Origin: a virus
Virus record (IMG/VR): IMGVR_UViG_3300036852_000313
Location: 1-52,228 of that record
Strand: one strand, 5' to 3'
Length of the DNA stretch: 52,228 nucleotides
Part shown: positions 13,450 to 22,267 of the stretch, piece by piece
How the letters are laid out: each line of letters opens with the position of its first letter
Numbering within the stretch: position 1 is the stretch's first letter
Made by a program: the position numbers and the translations under genes
Notes under the pieces: generated by a model
Told to the model about the DNA's origin: nothing
What the model saw: the letters and a program-made list of their open reading frames with translations, nothing else
The model's database searches: none

Positions 13450-14499
13450 TCAAGCCAATCGCGCAAGTTCGCGCGCTAAATGTGTCGCAACGCGCTCCGC
13501 CGCCCGCCCGCCGCCAAAGATTTGCGTCGGTTTGCGTGGAATCAGTTGCGCCGCAAGTGTAGTCACTGCATCTTGCGCGCCAGCCGCTGTTGGAGCGAAC
13601 AGGCGCGCGATGCCTGCATGCTCAGCCTCTGGACGGTCGTTCGCGACGCGCAAAATCGCGGTCGGCACGCCGAGCGCCGCCGCTTCCTCGACCAGTCCGC
13701 CCGAGTCCGTCAGTACACCGCGCGCTTCCGCAAGCGTTTGCAACATCGTGGTGTGCGCCAACGGTGGGCACAGCACGAAATTCGTCGGTATACGCAGTGT
13801 GCTGAGCAGTGGGTGCATGCCAGGATGCACGGGCCAAAACGCGCGAATGGGCGCTGCGCCAATTGCGTCACACAAACCTTGTAGCATTGCTGGGGCATCG
13901 CTGCGGGTGCGCATTTCACGTCGATGCAGCGTCACCAGCAGTACGTCGTTCGCTTCCGCACACGGGTGCACGTCGGTATAGTGTAGCGCGTCGATTCCCG
14001 TGTTGCCGGTCACGATACTCTCTAAGCGTTCGCTTGCGAGATTGTGAAACGCGTGCTCGGTCGGCGCATATCGCCACGTCGCCATTCGGTCGATTGCAAC
14101 GCGAATGATTTCCTCCGGCCACGGATCGGACTCGCTGCCGCTCCGTACGCCCGCCTCAACATGCGCAACCGGAATTCCGGCCTCGCGCGCGCACAACGCA
14201 CCCACCATAGCGGACATGGTGTCACCCTGTACCAGCACACTGCGCGGGCGGTGTGCCGCGAGATACGCTGTGAGCGCGCGGTGGGCGCGCGCCATAAATC
14301 GCATGATGCTGCCGTCCGATGCTACGTCAAGCGTTACGAAGCGGCCAAGCCGCATCAGCAGCGCGTCATCGACCAGCGACTTGTGTTGGCCTGTGGCAAG
14401 CGCTACAGTTGCTACGCCCGCCGCACGCAACGCCTCGATCACCGGCACGGTCTTGATGGCGTCTGGCCGCGTTCCGAACACGCAAAGTACGTCTGTCAT
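13450..14499 (-). CDS. wecB: UDP-N-acetylglucosamine 2-epimerase
   Basis: 349 residues, the usual length for this enzyme, which interconverts UDP-GlcNAc and UDP-ManNAc. All the family landmarks are present: GTRPDAIK, VQGDTMS, HVEAGVRSG, WPEEIIR, LHRREM, TDSGGLVEEA and NDRPEAEHAG. It lies in the early arm, away from the sugar genes in the late arm, and could supply a ManNAc-type precursor to them or alter host surface glycans. GGAG precedes the ATG at 14499. Confidence 0.9.
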   Translation of the reverse strand: MTDVLCVFGTRPDAIKTVPVIEALRAAGVATVALATGQHKSLVDDALLMRLGRFVTLDVASDGSIMRFMARAHRALTAYLAAHRPRSVLVQGDTMSAMVGALCAREAGIPVAHVEAGVRSGSESDPWPEEIIRVAIDRMATWRYAPTEHAFHNLASERLESIVTGNTGIDALHYTDVHPCAEANDVLLVTLHRREMRTRSDAPAMLQGLCDAIGAAPIRAFWPVHPGMHPLLSTLRIPTNFVLCPPLAHTTMLQTLAEARGVLTDSGGLVEEAAALGVPTAILRVANDRPEAEHAGIARLFAPTAAGAQDAVTTLAAQLIPRKPTQIFGGGRAAERVATHLARELARLA

Positions 14500-14673
14500 G
14501 TGCACTACTCCAGCTAGTTTTTCTCAGCTTTCTCAGTGAGAACTGAGGTACATATTGAGATAATTACCTGAGAATCATGATAAAAATTTCTCGATGTCGT
14601 TATGCCGCAGCGACTTACGCAAAAATTTATCATGAGAATTTCATGCGAATTTCTCATCGGCCCCTTTTTCTCA
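14500..14673. other. AT-rich iteron-like region, candidate replication origin
   Basis: A non-coding gap that is strikingly AT-rich for this genome. TTCTCA or its complement TGAGAA occurs exactly seven times in 153 bases (14521, 14530, 14537, 14569, 14633, 14651, 14668), with a near copy at 14588. TCATGATAAAAATTT near 14576 and AAAAATTTATCATGA near 14621 form an imperfect inverted repeat. It abuts the end of the RepA-type helicase gene. Iterons plus an AT-rich unwinding zone beside a helicase gene suggest an origin; a regulatory region for the genes downstream is the alternative. Confidence 0.55.
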
Positions 14674-15603
14674 CGGCTTCTCTTTGTCTCCCCGCACCAC
14701 GCGATCCCACGCGCGATACGCGGTGGCTTGCGCACACAACGGTTTGCCTTGTTCATCTGTTTGCGCCAGAAGCCACTTGATTGCATCTGGGCGTTTGGCG
14801 CGCGGATTGGCCGCAATCCATGAAAGCAGCAGTTTTTCAAGTGGAGTCTCTGTGACGGGTTCAAGCATAAGAGTTTCATTGAGGCGCAGCAGGATCGCGG
14901 CAGGTTCTTGGCAGCTTCGCGTTCGCACAAAATAGACCCGCGTCATCCAATCGGAATTGTTGGCGCGGCGAACACGACGCTGCATGATAACGGTGTCAGC
15001 GCTCGCAGCCCACGCGGTTGTGCCGCGAAATGCCTCGCGCACGCCGGTATCCGCAGTGACTTGCGCCGGGAGTTTGCGCGAGTGATGCAAAAAGACGAAT
15101 GCGGCGCCGGGAATCAGTGTGCGCCACGCGGCGTAAACTCGGTCTGCCGCCGTCGAGTCGTTTTCGTCGAAGTTGTGCGTTTTGCGAAGCGTGTCCACAA
15201 ACACCACATCGGGCGCGAAGGCGCGAATGGCGACAAACGCGGGTTCGCTCAACGCTATCTTGCAGACATCGAGCGGCATCGCGTCGGTGAGCAAGACCTT
15301 AATGTCGTCGGTGAGAAACGCAGCGCTAGAGCGCAACCGCTCCTGATACAGCAACGAATTCATATCGGCTTGCACAATCAGGACGCGGCAGCGTTGTACA
15401 GGAAACACGCCCCACAATGGTTCACCGCGCACGAGCGCACTCGCCATAGTCGCGGTCAGCATGGTTTTGCCAGCGCTCGGCGGGCCAAACAGCAGCGTTA
15501 CGCTGCCAGCCGCCAGAAACGGGTCGATCAGCAGCGGCGCGCGTGACGACAGCTCTAATGTCGTCAACGTTGCAGCGCCGTGTAACGCGACTCGAAGCGT
15601 CAC
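14671..15603 (-). CDS. RepA-type (AAA_25) replicative helicase
   Basis: 310 residues. RecA-fold ATPase with Walker A FGPPSAGKTML (residues ~40-50), Walker B DVVFVDTLRK and FVFLHHSRK as the following motif, then TTAWAASADTVI. This fits the RSF1010 RepA/DnaB-like AAA_25 family, hexameric helicases of plasmids and phages. A short winged-helix-like tail (ANPRAKRPDAIKWLLAQ) follows. The start is a GTG at 15603; the ATG just upstream is followed by a stop. Confidence 0.8.
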   Translation of the reverse strand: MTLRVALHGAATLTTLELSSRAPLLIDPFLAAGSVTLLFGPPSAGKTMLTATMASALVRGEPLWGVFPVQRCRVLIVQADMNSLLYQERLRSSAAFLTDDIKVLLTDAMPLDVCKIALSEPAFVAIRAFAPDVVFVDTLRKTHNFDENDSTAADRVYAAWRTLIPGAAFVFLHHSRKLPAQVTADTGVREAFRGTTAWAASADTVIMQRRVRRANNSDWMTRVYFVRTRSCQEPAAILLRLNETLMLEPVTETPLEKLLLSWIAANPRAKRPDAIKWLLAQTDEQGKPLCAQATAYRAWDRVVRGDKEKP

Positions 15604-15606
15604 ATG

Positions 15607-15822
15607 CTAGCGTTGCGTATCGTCGATACTGAGCTGAAGGCGAGGGCGCCGCGAACGCTGGCCGCGATCCCGTTCGCGCCGATAGAGAGGAAGGTTGAAT
15701 GGCGGGTCACAGTCCTCGTGCCACGCGCCGATGCCGTGCTCGTGATATGCACGTTCATCGTGCGCGATAGGTTCTTCGCACGTCAAACAGATAGTGTTGT
15801 AGCCGAGGCGACGGGGGTGCAT
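15607..15822 (-). CDS. Small zinc-ribbon-like protein
   Basis: 71 residues with CLTCEEPI, a later His-Glu-His segment and GAWHEDCDPPF, so a plausible Cys/His metal site. Basic tail. Unknown function; sits between the endolysin and the helicase. Confidence 0.65.
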   Translation of the reverse strand: MHPRRLGYNTICLTCEEPIAHDERAYHEHGIGAWHEDCDPPFNLPLYRRERDRGQRSRRPRLQLSIDDTQR

Positions 15823-15838
15823 TACTCAGGCTCCCAAT

Positions 15839-16246
15839 TTACGGCTCATCCAGCTCCACATGGCCCCAATCCAAAAACGTCTCATCGCGTGGATCGAGAT
15901 TCCGATTCCAGTCGAAACCGAAGCGCACGCGCACGCCTTGGCGCCTCGCGCACACCCAGATCACGCCGTGCATGAAGGCGAAGCGCGCGATGGCGGTTGT
16001 TTTGCTGGACCAGTCGAGCGGATATGGTGCACAGTCTGCTGCGCGGCTGGGCGTCGTATTGTGGTTTCCGTACGGCCAATGAACTTTCGAGGCACCAGTT
16101 CGATATGCGGCTTCTTGCGCTGCTTGGCCGCGATGCCCCTCCAGCACAGAAAAGTCGAAATACTGAATCGCTTCGCGCAGTACGCGCTGAAGTCGTGCAT
16201 CACATGTCGCAAGCTGTCGCTGGCTTTCTGTTCCGAATATTGGCAT
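15839..16246 (-). CDS. M15-type peptidoglycan endopeptidase (endolysin)
   Basis: 135 residues. The VanY/M15_4 pattern is clear: FSVLEGHRGQAAQEAAY, SRAADCAPYPLDW (the His/Asp zinc region with SxxxxD) and the closing DWGHVEL. Phage enzymes of this family, such as T5 endolysin, cut the L-Ala-D-Glu bond of the stem peptide. No signal peptide is seen, so release would need a holin. First gene of the leftward arm. Confidence 0.85.
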   Translation of the reverse strand: MPIFGTESQRQLATCDARLQRVLREAIQYFDFSVLEGHRGQAAQEAAYRTGASKVHWPYGNHNTTPSRAADCAPYPLDWSSKTTAIARFAFMHGVIWVCARRQGVRVRFGFDWNRNLDPRDETFLDWGHVELDEP

Positions 16247-16346
16247 CGTGTGTCTCGTTGTGCAAATTTGGCGCCGTGTGGCGCGCTCCTACGCCAACCT
16301 ATTGTGCAAGTTGCGCGCGCGCAACTCTGAGCGTTATCTTGCGCGT
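16247..16346. promoter_or_regulatory. Divergent control region between early and late arms
   Basis: The two long transcription arms diverge here, so promoters for both are expected. It contains a perfect 18-bp palindrome AGTTGCGCGCGCGCAACT (16309-16326) and two direct copies of TTGTGCAA (16258-16265 and 16302-16309), 44 bases apart; the second abuts the palindrome. These are candidate operator sites. I could not assign convincing -35/-10 boxes. Confidence 0.55.
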
Positions 16347-16925
16347 GTGACAGACATCGCTGCCGCCGCGCTTGGGCTCTTGCCCGAGGGCTCGCCGCCC
16401 AATGACCGCTCAGACCGCCAAGCACTCGCGAAAACCGGGCGCCAAATCCGCTACAGTGTCACTTTGATGCCGTGGATGCTTGCGTATGCGGAATGGCTGA
16501 TACTGGAGTGCATCGAGCCGCCGAAGGCATCACTTCGCTCTGCGCGGGCTCGCGCCCTTGCACGCGCTCCGGTCAGCTCGAATCAGATCAAGCTGCTAGA
16601 GGCGCGCGATGACTTCGTGGCGTATTGCGCTGAGCTGAGTCGCGGCCCGCTGGAACGTGCGCGCGCCAAGTTCCTTGCGGCATTCCCAGATTACGTGAGC
16701 GCGCATCGCGCGGCTCTCGATGATGCCGTGGCCGCAGGTGACTACAAAGCCGTCGCGGCGATCTCCGAGCCAGTGCTGGATCGCGTGATGCCAAAGAAAA
16801 CAGAAGCGGTTGCCGCGACGCAAATCAACATCACGCTATCGCCCGAGCAGATCGCGGGTGTGACTGCGTATGAAGCGCCTGTGCTTGTAATAAGCGAGCC
16901 GCCCCCCGCGCCTCCCGAGCCATGA
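16347..16925 (+). CDS. Terminase small subunit (putative)
   Basis: 192 residues from GTG 16347 (TDIAAAALGLLPEGSPPND). Alpha-helical N-terminal and central parts, Pro-rich C-terminal tail (EPPPAPPEP). The call rests on position: it overlaps the large subunit by ATGA and is the first gene of the packaging/structural arm. No clear helix-turn-helix is recognised. An upstream in-frame start at 16248 would run through the palindrome and seems unlikely. Confidence 0.7.
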   Translation: MTDIAAAALGLLPEGSPPNDRSDRQALAKTGRQIRYSVTLMPWMLAYAEWLILECIEPPKASLRSARARALARAPVSSNQIKLLEARDDFVAYCAELSRGPLERARAKFLAAFPDYVSAHRAALDDAVAAGDYKAVAAISEPVLDRVMPKKTEAVAATQINITLSPEQIAGVTAYEAPVLVISEPPPAPPEP

Positions 16926-18583
16926 CTGCCCCAGCGCAATCAGACACGCTCAGCTTCGTGGCGGGCGACGCTACATGGTATACATACCGCAAGCGCGCAC
17001 TGACCGATTTGTACTGGTTTGGTTCTGTGGTGCTTGGGCTCGGCTCACTCGTCCCGATGTACGAGCACACACATCGCGCGCTGTGCCGCATCGCTGAGGG
17101 CCGCACCGGCCACGCCGCGCTCGACGACGCGCATGTGCAGCGTTTGGAGCTTCCACGCGATTGGGGCAAAACGTCTACGATTACGCGCGCATTGGCTATC
17201 CAGCTCATTTGCGGGAATCCAGATATCAGCATTTTGCTCTGCAACGAGCGCGAGCAAAATGCGAAAGATTTTCTCAAGGCGATTCAATGGCACTTTGAGT
17301 CGAACGATTTCTTGCGCGCGCTGTTCCCTGAAATCATCCCCAAAGATTTCAATGCTACGACGTGGAGCGCGAGCCGCTTTATTGTGCCGCGCACCACGGG
17401 GCGCCAAGAGCCCACGATGTTCGTCGCGGGCGTCGGTGGCACCGTTACCGGCATGCACCCAGACGTTGTGATCGTGGACGACATGATCTCGCGCGAGGCG
17501 ATGGAGAACGCGCGTGCAGGCTCATGGCAAATTATGCACCAGACAAATCGTTGGATCAATCAGCTTCGTCCGCTGTTGTCGAAGCAATACGACCGCTGGC
17601 GCATCTATTTCATAGGCACGCGCTGGTGGCACGGAGACAGCTACGACCACATCGCGCTCGCGTACGGCTACGGTGAGGCCGAGACAACGTACACGCTACG
17701 CCTGCCGCTATCGAGCGGCGAAGTCCAAGTGCTGACCGCGACACGCGCGGGTGACCTCGTAACGTTTAAACGTTCTGCTATCGAGAACGGGCGGTCCAGC
17801 TTCCCCGAGAAGTGGTCGCTGGAAGATTTGGCGAAAATGCGTCTCGTGGACGAGGCGTTGTTCGCGTGCAACATGATGAACAATCCGAGCGACGAACGCA
17901 CCGCGACCTTCAAAGAAAGCTGGCTCAAATACTATGATTGGTTGAGCGAGCATCAACTTACGTTCACGGACGGCGCAGGCGCAAAGCGCATCCTTGCGCT
18001 GGCTGATCTCGACGTACTGATGTTCGTCGATCCAGGCGGCTTCGCGCTCCGTCAAGTCGAGGACCGCGCACGCCCAGCGGTTGCTGTCGTGGGCGACGAC
18101 CGCCGAGGCACGTATCTCGTGCTCGATATCTACAACGAAAAGGACACGTTCCTGGCCGCGATTCAGCAGATCGTGGCGTGGTGTACGCGATACAACCCGC
18201 GCAAAATCTATGTCGAGCGCGCAGGCCAGCAGGCGGCGTTCGCGGCGCTGCTTCGCGAGGAACTGCGCAAGGTGGGTTTGGCTGTCGTCGTGGACGATAC
18301 GACACTCAAGCCGGGCGTCACACAGAAGGAAGTGCGCATCCTTGCGCTGGAGCCGTACTTTCAGCGAGGTCAGATCGTTGTCGGCAAGGGCGCCGCGTTC
18401 CACACGTTCCGTGAGCAATACACGCAATTTCCTCGCACCGCCCGCTTCGACGTGCTGGATGTATTGGCGTACTTGCCGCGCGCCGTCAAGCCGCGCGCCG
18501 GTTCCGGCGCGCGCTCACAAAGTGACCGCCAAAACGAGGAATTGGCGGTGTATCGAGCGCGTCGGGGGCTGAGCGCCTCTTAG
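16922..18583 (+). CDS. Terminase large subunit
   Basis: 553 residues. ATPase part: Walker A-like LPRDWGKTST (residues ~78-87) and Walker B DVVIVDD (181-187) followed by MIS. Nuclease part: first metal Asp in MFVDPGG (D370), YVERAGQQ (E432) and ARFDVLDVLAYLP (D510/D513). This is the motor and nuclease that fills the capsid with DNA and binds the portal. The Walker A has RDWGKTS in place of the more common GRGxGKS, a known type of deviation in phage terminases. Confidence 0.93.
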   Translation: MTAPAQSDTLSFVAGDATWYTYRKRALTDLYWFGSVVLGLGSLVPMYEHTHRALCRIAEGRTGHAALDDAHVQRLELPRDWGKTSTITRALAIQLICGNPDISILLCNEREQNAKDFLKAIQWHFESNDFLRALFPEIIPKDFNATTWSASRFIVPRTTGRQEPTMFVAGVGGTVTGMHPDVVIVDDMISREAMENARAGSWQIMHQTNRWINQLRPLLSKQYDRWRIYFIGTRWWHGDSYDHIALAYGYGEAETTYTLRLPLSSGEVQVLTATRAGDLVTFKRSAIENGRSSFPEKWSLEDLAKMRLVDEALFACNMMNNPSDERTATFKESWLKYYDWLSEHQLTFTDGAGAKRILALADLDVLMFVDPGGFALRQVEDRARPAVAVVGDDRRGTYLVLDIYNEKDTFLAAIQQIVAWCTRYNPRKIYVERAGQQAAFAALLREELRKVGLAVVVDDTTLKPGVTQKEVRILALEPYFQRGQIVVGKGAAFHTFREQYTQFPRTARFDVLDVLAYLPRAVKPRAGSGARSQSDRQNEELAVYRARRGLSAS

Positions 18584-18600
18584 GCAGCATTTCCTGCCTA
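18581..18600 (+). other. Inverted repeat at the terminase stop codon
   Basis: TAGGCAG-CATTTC-CTGCCTA, a perfect 7-bp stem with a 6-base loop whose first three bases are the terminase stop codon. There is no T run after it, so it is more likely an RNA-processing or attenuation hairpin than an intrinsic terminator. Nothing else is seen before the gene at 18651. Confidence 0.5.
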
Positions 18601-18650
18601 GATGGCACACAGTATCTTGCGCTCAAACTGCGCTTTGGCTACGTTGTGTT

Positions 18651-19148
18651 ATGCCTGGCCCCAAGCCCAAACGCCGTGCGACGCGCGCCGACACAACGCG
18701 GCTTAAGGCCGAGGTTGTCGCAAACGACAGCGCGTATCGAAGCCTACGACGCGGCTCTGTGACAGCCAGCGGAAATGTTGCCGATGTGCTTGATCGTGCC
18801 GCGAAAAGCGCCTTTAACACAGCGACCGCCAAACAGGATACGCTAACCATGCTACGAAAAGCCGCGCCGCAAGGTACGCACAAAAGCTTCGCTAAAAATG
18901 TGGACGCCTTCGACGGCACCGCGACGACTAGCGAATCCGCGCCAAAACCTACGCATGTCAGCATTCCGCGCGGAAATCCGACGCCTGACACGTTGCCGCG
19001 TGCTGTTGGCTCGCCTGTGCGCGGCGCCACTGGCACCGACAACATTCGCGCGAACTACGCGACGTTTGAAGCAGGCAGCACACGCCCCGCCAGCTCGACA
19101 GGACGCGGCCCAGCCGCACCGCAGCACTTTGACGACGCGAGCGTATAG
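18651..19148 (+). CDS. Low-complexity hypothetical protein
   Basis: 165 residues, basic start (MPGPKPKRRATRADTTRLKA), then Ser/Thr/Ala/Pro-rich and probably disordered. Lies between terminase and portal. A packaging or scaffold accessory role is possible from position only. Confidence 0.6.
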   Translation: MPGPKPKRRATRADTTRLKAEVVANDSAYRSLRRGSVTASGNVADVLDRAAKSAFNTATAKQDTLTMLRKAAPQGTHKSFAKNVDAFDGTATTSESAPKPTHVSIPRGNPTPDTLPRAVGSPVRGATGTDNIRANYATFEAGSTRPASSTGRGPAAPQHFDDASV

Positions 19149-19149
19149 T

Positions 19150-19335
19150 ATGCGCTCCAAAAAGCAACGTCGTAGCAGCGGCAAGCCTATCAGCGCTCAG
19201 ATTCTCAATACGCGCAACGCCACCAGCGGCTCTGGTCCAGATAAGCGCGATGGTCGCGCGCGCCCTGACACGCCTACGCGCAGTCCGGTCACGCCCGTTG
19301 ACGCGCAGGCTCGCGTAATCAAGACGCGCAGCTAG
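19150..19335 (+). CDS. Small basic disordered protein
   Basis: 61 residues from ATG 19150 (MRSKKQRRSSGKPISAQIL), rich in Lys, Arg, Ser and Pro. One base separates it from the previous stop, and the portal follows after three bases. Unknown. Confidence 0.55.
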   Translation: MRSKKQRRSSGKPISAQILNTRNATSGSGPDKRDGRARPDTPTRSPVTPVDAQARVIKTRS

Positions 19336-19338
19336 GCT

Positions 19339-21366
19339 GTGCCCGAGAAAATTGTTTGGGGCGTTGGTCGAGAAGCTGCCTTTATTGCGCAGATCGACCA
19401 CGAGTTGCGCGAAGCTCAGGACGCGCGCGTTGGCCTCGATGCACAACACCGAGAATGGCTAGCGCAGTATCGCACAAGCGCGAAGCCCGCACTCAAAAAG
19501 TTTCCGTACGACGGCGCCGCGAACTACACGCTTCCGCTGACCGCCATCGACGTAGATGTGCTCTACGCGCGTTTCATGCAAACCATTCATGCGCCTGAAA
19601 ACATCTGGACGGTTTCTGCGCTCAACGAGCGTTGGGTTTCGACCGCGAAACCGTTGCAAGACTTTCTCGAAGTGCTCGACAAGCGCGTGCTTCGCATGTA
19701 CAACGTCAATAAGCGCGTGTTTCTGGAGACGGTCAAGCTTGGCACCGGCATCTACAAGACCGGCTGGAATTACGAGCGCCGCACTGTCTGGGGCTACGAC
19801 GACGCCGGGCGCCGCCAACAGCAAATGCGCACCACCAGCGCACCCTTTGTCGATCACGTTCGGCTTGCAGATTTCCTCTTTCCGGCGTACGCATACGCGA
19901 TTCAGCCCGATGAGCAAGGAGGGGCACCGTGGGTCGCGGAGCGTATTCGCGTTCCACTTGGACGGCTGTTTTCTCTCGCGGAAGCCAGCGAGCCGTTTTT
20001 GCCCAACATCGACAAAGCGACTGTCGAGTTCATCGCAAAGTTTGAGGAAGCCGAGAAGCCGCCTGCCGACATCGCGCGCCAAGAGCTTGATTACGACCAG
20101 CGTTCGCGCGGCGGTAGTGCAACCAAGCTTAGCGACGACAGCTTCGACCGCGACCGTGAATCCGGCACACCCGCTGGCGCATCGCGTATGCGCCCGCATG
20201 AAGTCGAGCTGTGGGAGCTTCACGCACGCTTCCCCACGAAATCTAGTGCCTCCGAGGATGATATCGTTGTTTGGTATCATCAGCCGACGCGCAAGATCGT
20301 GCGTGGGGTCTACGCATATTTGCACCACGGTCGCCGCCCCTACGACAAAATCGTCTACTTCCCTGGCGACGGTTTCTGGGGCATTGGCATCTGCGAGCAA
20401 AAGGAAATGTTTCAGGCGCTCGGCAGCGAGTTGATGAACTTCACGATTGACAACGTGTTGCTCGCGAATTCGCGCATGATCGTCGCGCAAGCGGGTGCGA
20501 ACATCGGTCCCAACGAGCCGATATACCCGTACAAAGTGTGGCTGACTGAAGGCGACGTGCGCCAGCAATTTGGCGTATTCCCGATGGCAGACATCTACCC
20601 CAGCCTGCCGATGGTTCAGCAAGGCATTGCCGCGCTTGGCGAAAAGCGCACGGGCATCGGTGACTTGCAGCTTGCGCAGCTCAACGAGCTGCCGGGACGC
20701 ACACCCGCCGCCACGATGCAGTCGTTGCTTGCCGAGGGCAGCCGTCGCCCAGACCTGACTATCCGCGATATGCGTAACGAAGGTCTGAGCATCGTTGGAT
20801 TGCGCGTGCTTCAGCTCTGCCAGCAGTTCATTTCGTCGCCGGTCGATCTAGAGGGCCGGACGTGGCTGCGCATGCTGACTGACGTGTTGGGCATGCCAGA
20901 GGGCGCCGAAGTCGGCAAGAAGCTCGCGATGCCGCTGGAGCCTGTCGAGTTTGGCGTAGGCGTCTCGCTGACTGCAACTTCTGGCTCTGCCAACAAGGAA
21001 GTCGAGCGTCAGGGCGCGCTGTCGCTGTTGCAACTCGCTGGGCAAATCGGCCCGCAGTTTATCCAGCTCATTCAGGTCGCGACGCAAGCGCAGGGCACGC
21101 CAGTTGGCGAAGTCGCGCTCAACGTCGCGCGTGGTATGCAGGAAATGTACAAACGCACACTGGAGCAATTCGATGTCAGGAACCTGGACGACGTTCTCCC
21201 GCTGGCTGACGCCGTGGCTCCACAAGGCGGCGCCAACGGCGCTCCCGCTGGGCCTAACGGAGCAGGAAATTTCGGCGCTCCGACAGCTCCGTTCGACCCC
21301 GCACTGGCGGCACTATTCGCTGGTTTTGTCTCGGGTGGCGGAGCAGCAGGCGGCGGAGTTGGTTAG
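19339..21366 (+). CDS. Portal protein
   Basis: 675 residues, start GTG 19339. Forms the dodecameric ring through which DNA enters. Recognised from its size, its place after terminase and its pattern: FPYDGAANYTLPL near the N-terminus; a beta-rich core with VWYHQPTRKIVRGVYAYLHH and YFPGDGFWGIGICEQKEM, which is typical of podovirus-type portals; LANSRMIVAQAGANIG; and a helical C-terminal barrel. Ends in a Gly/Ala-rich tail. The gene for a small helical protein starts inside its 3' end. Confidence 0.88.
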   Translation: MPEKIVWGVGREAAFIAQIDHELREAQDARVGLDAQHREWLAQYRTSAKPALKKFPYDGAANYTLPLTAIDVDVLYARFMQTIHAPENIWTVSALNERWVSTAKPLQDFLEVLDKRVLRMYNVNKRVFLETVKLGTGIYKTGWNYERRTVWGYDDAGRRQQQMRTTSAPFVDHVRLADFLFPAYAYAIQPDEQGGAPWVAERIRVPLGRLFSLAEASEPFLPNIDKATVEFIAKFEEAEKPPADIARQELDYDQRSRGGSATKLSDDSFDRDRESGTPAGASRMRPHEVELWELHARFPTKSSASEDDIVVWYHQPTRKIVRGVYAYLHHGRRPYDKIVYFPGDGFWGIGICEQKEMFQALGSELMNFTIDNVLLANSRMIVAQAGANIGPNEPIYPYKVWLTEGDVRQQFGVFPMADIYPSLPMVQQGIAALGEKRTGIGDLQLAQLNELPGRTPAATMQSLLAEGSRRPDLTIRDMRNEGLSIVGLRVLQLCQQFISSPVDLEGRTWLRMLTDVLGMPEGAEVGKKLAMPLEPVEFGVGVSLTATSGSANKEVERQGALSLLQLAGQIGPQFIQLIQVATQAQGTPVGEVALNVARGMQEMYKRTLEQFDVRNLDDVLPLADAVAPQGGANGAPAGPNGAGNFGAPTAPFDPALAALFAGFVSGGGAAGGGVG

Positions 21367-21592
21367 CGGACTTTCGCATGACCGTTATTTATTCGCGTGC
21401 GGCGCGCTAACCGCGCTTCGCCGTGTTTACACACTGGTGGACGACTTGATCGCCACCGCAACCAAACTTGAGGAGATTACCAATGCCCGCACTTCCGACA
21501 GCGCCAGTAGGGCCCAGCGAGCCGCAAGCACCTTCGTCAATACCCCCTGGTACGACGGATGGCGCGCCGAAACCTTGGCGCGCGGGCGCTGA
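21335..21592 (+). CDS. Small helical protein between portal and scaffold
   Basis: 85 residues from GTG 21335 (AEQQAAELVSGLSHDRYLFA, then CGALTALRRVYTLVDDL). This short G.L..D.Y.Y.CG...ALRRV layout recurs in podovirus genomes just after the portal; function unknown. It overlaps the portal by 32 bases and the scaffold-like gene by 110 bases, a large overlap for this genome. Confidence 0.6.
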   Translation: MAEQQAAELVSGLSHDRYLFACGALTALRRVYTLVDDLIATATKLEEITNARTSDSASRAQRAASTFVNTPWYDGWRAETLARGR

Positions 21593-22256
21593 CGCTTCCG
21601 CGTGGGCACGAGGCAAAACGGCAGAAGAAATTCTCGGCATCGCAAACACGCTGGTGGATATGTACAAGAATGTCGGAGCGCCAACGGCGCCAGCCACCAC
21701 GCCTGTTACTCCTACGGAGTCCGAAATCGCCGACGATGAATACGTCAGCGGTGCGCAGCTTAAGCGAATGCTGGCTGCGCGACCGCAGGACACTTCGGGA
21801 ATCGAGCTTGCCGCATCCACAAATCTCAGCATCGTGCAGAACCAGCACGCATCCGATTTCGCCAAGTACGGCGCCGAGATCAACGCGCTGATCGCGCGTG
21901 TGCCAGCCAACCTGCGCACGCTTGACAATCTGAAGCAATGTGTTAAAATGGTACGTAGCGACCACGTAGACGAGATTGTGAGCGAGCGTGCTCAGCAACT
22001 CGCATCTACCATGGAGCCGACGCTGCGCTCAAACGGAGCCGCAGCCCCGCCTACCCCGGTCACGCGCGAGTATTCGCTGGAGTCCGAGAAGATTCCCGCT
22101 GAGTGGAGAAAACGCGCGCAAGCAGCCGGAGTGACAGAGCGCGTGGTGGACGAATTCTGCCGCGCCAATGACATGACTCCAGAGGCGTTCTACAAGCAAT
22201 TCGACACGCCGCTGAATCGCATTGTCGAAGATGTTCCAACGCGCCGTGAGGCGTAG
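21483..22256 (+). CDS. Putative scaffolding protein
   Basis: 257 residues. Pro/Ala-rich disordered N-terminus, then an acidic helical centre (SEIADDEYVSGAQLKRML) and a charged C-terminal region. Its place between portal and capsid and its composition fit a capsid-assembly scaffold. The ATG at 21483 is preceded by TTGAGGAGATTACC, a strong ribosome site. Confidence 0.65.
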   Translation: MPALPTAPVGPSEPQAPSSIPPGTTDGAPKPWRAGADASAWARGKTAEEILGIANTLVDMYKNVGAPTAPATTPVTPTESEIADDEYVSGAQLKRMLAARPQDTSGIELAASTNLSIVQNQHASDFAKYGAEINALIARVPANLRTLDNLKQCVKMVRSDHVDEIVSERAQQLASTMEPTLRSNGAAAPPTPVTREYSLESEKIPAEWRKRAQAAGVTERVVDEFCRANDMTPEAFYKQFDTPLNRIVEDVPTRREA

Positions 22257-22267
22257 GCAGGCAAAGC

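Noticed and set aside
18581-18600. Intrinsic terminator after the terminase gene
   Set aside because: The hairpin is good but no T run follows and the next gene is on the same strand, so it is listed only as an inverted repeat.
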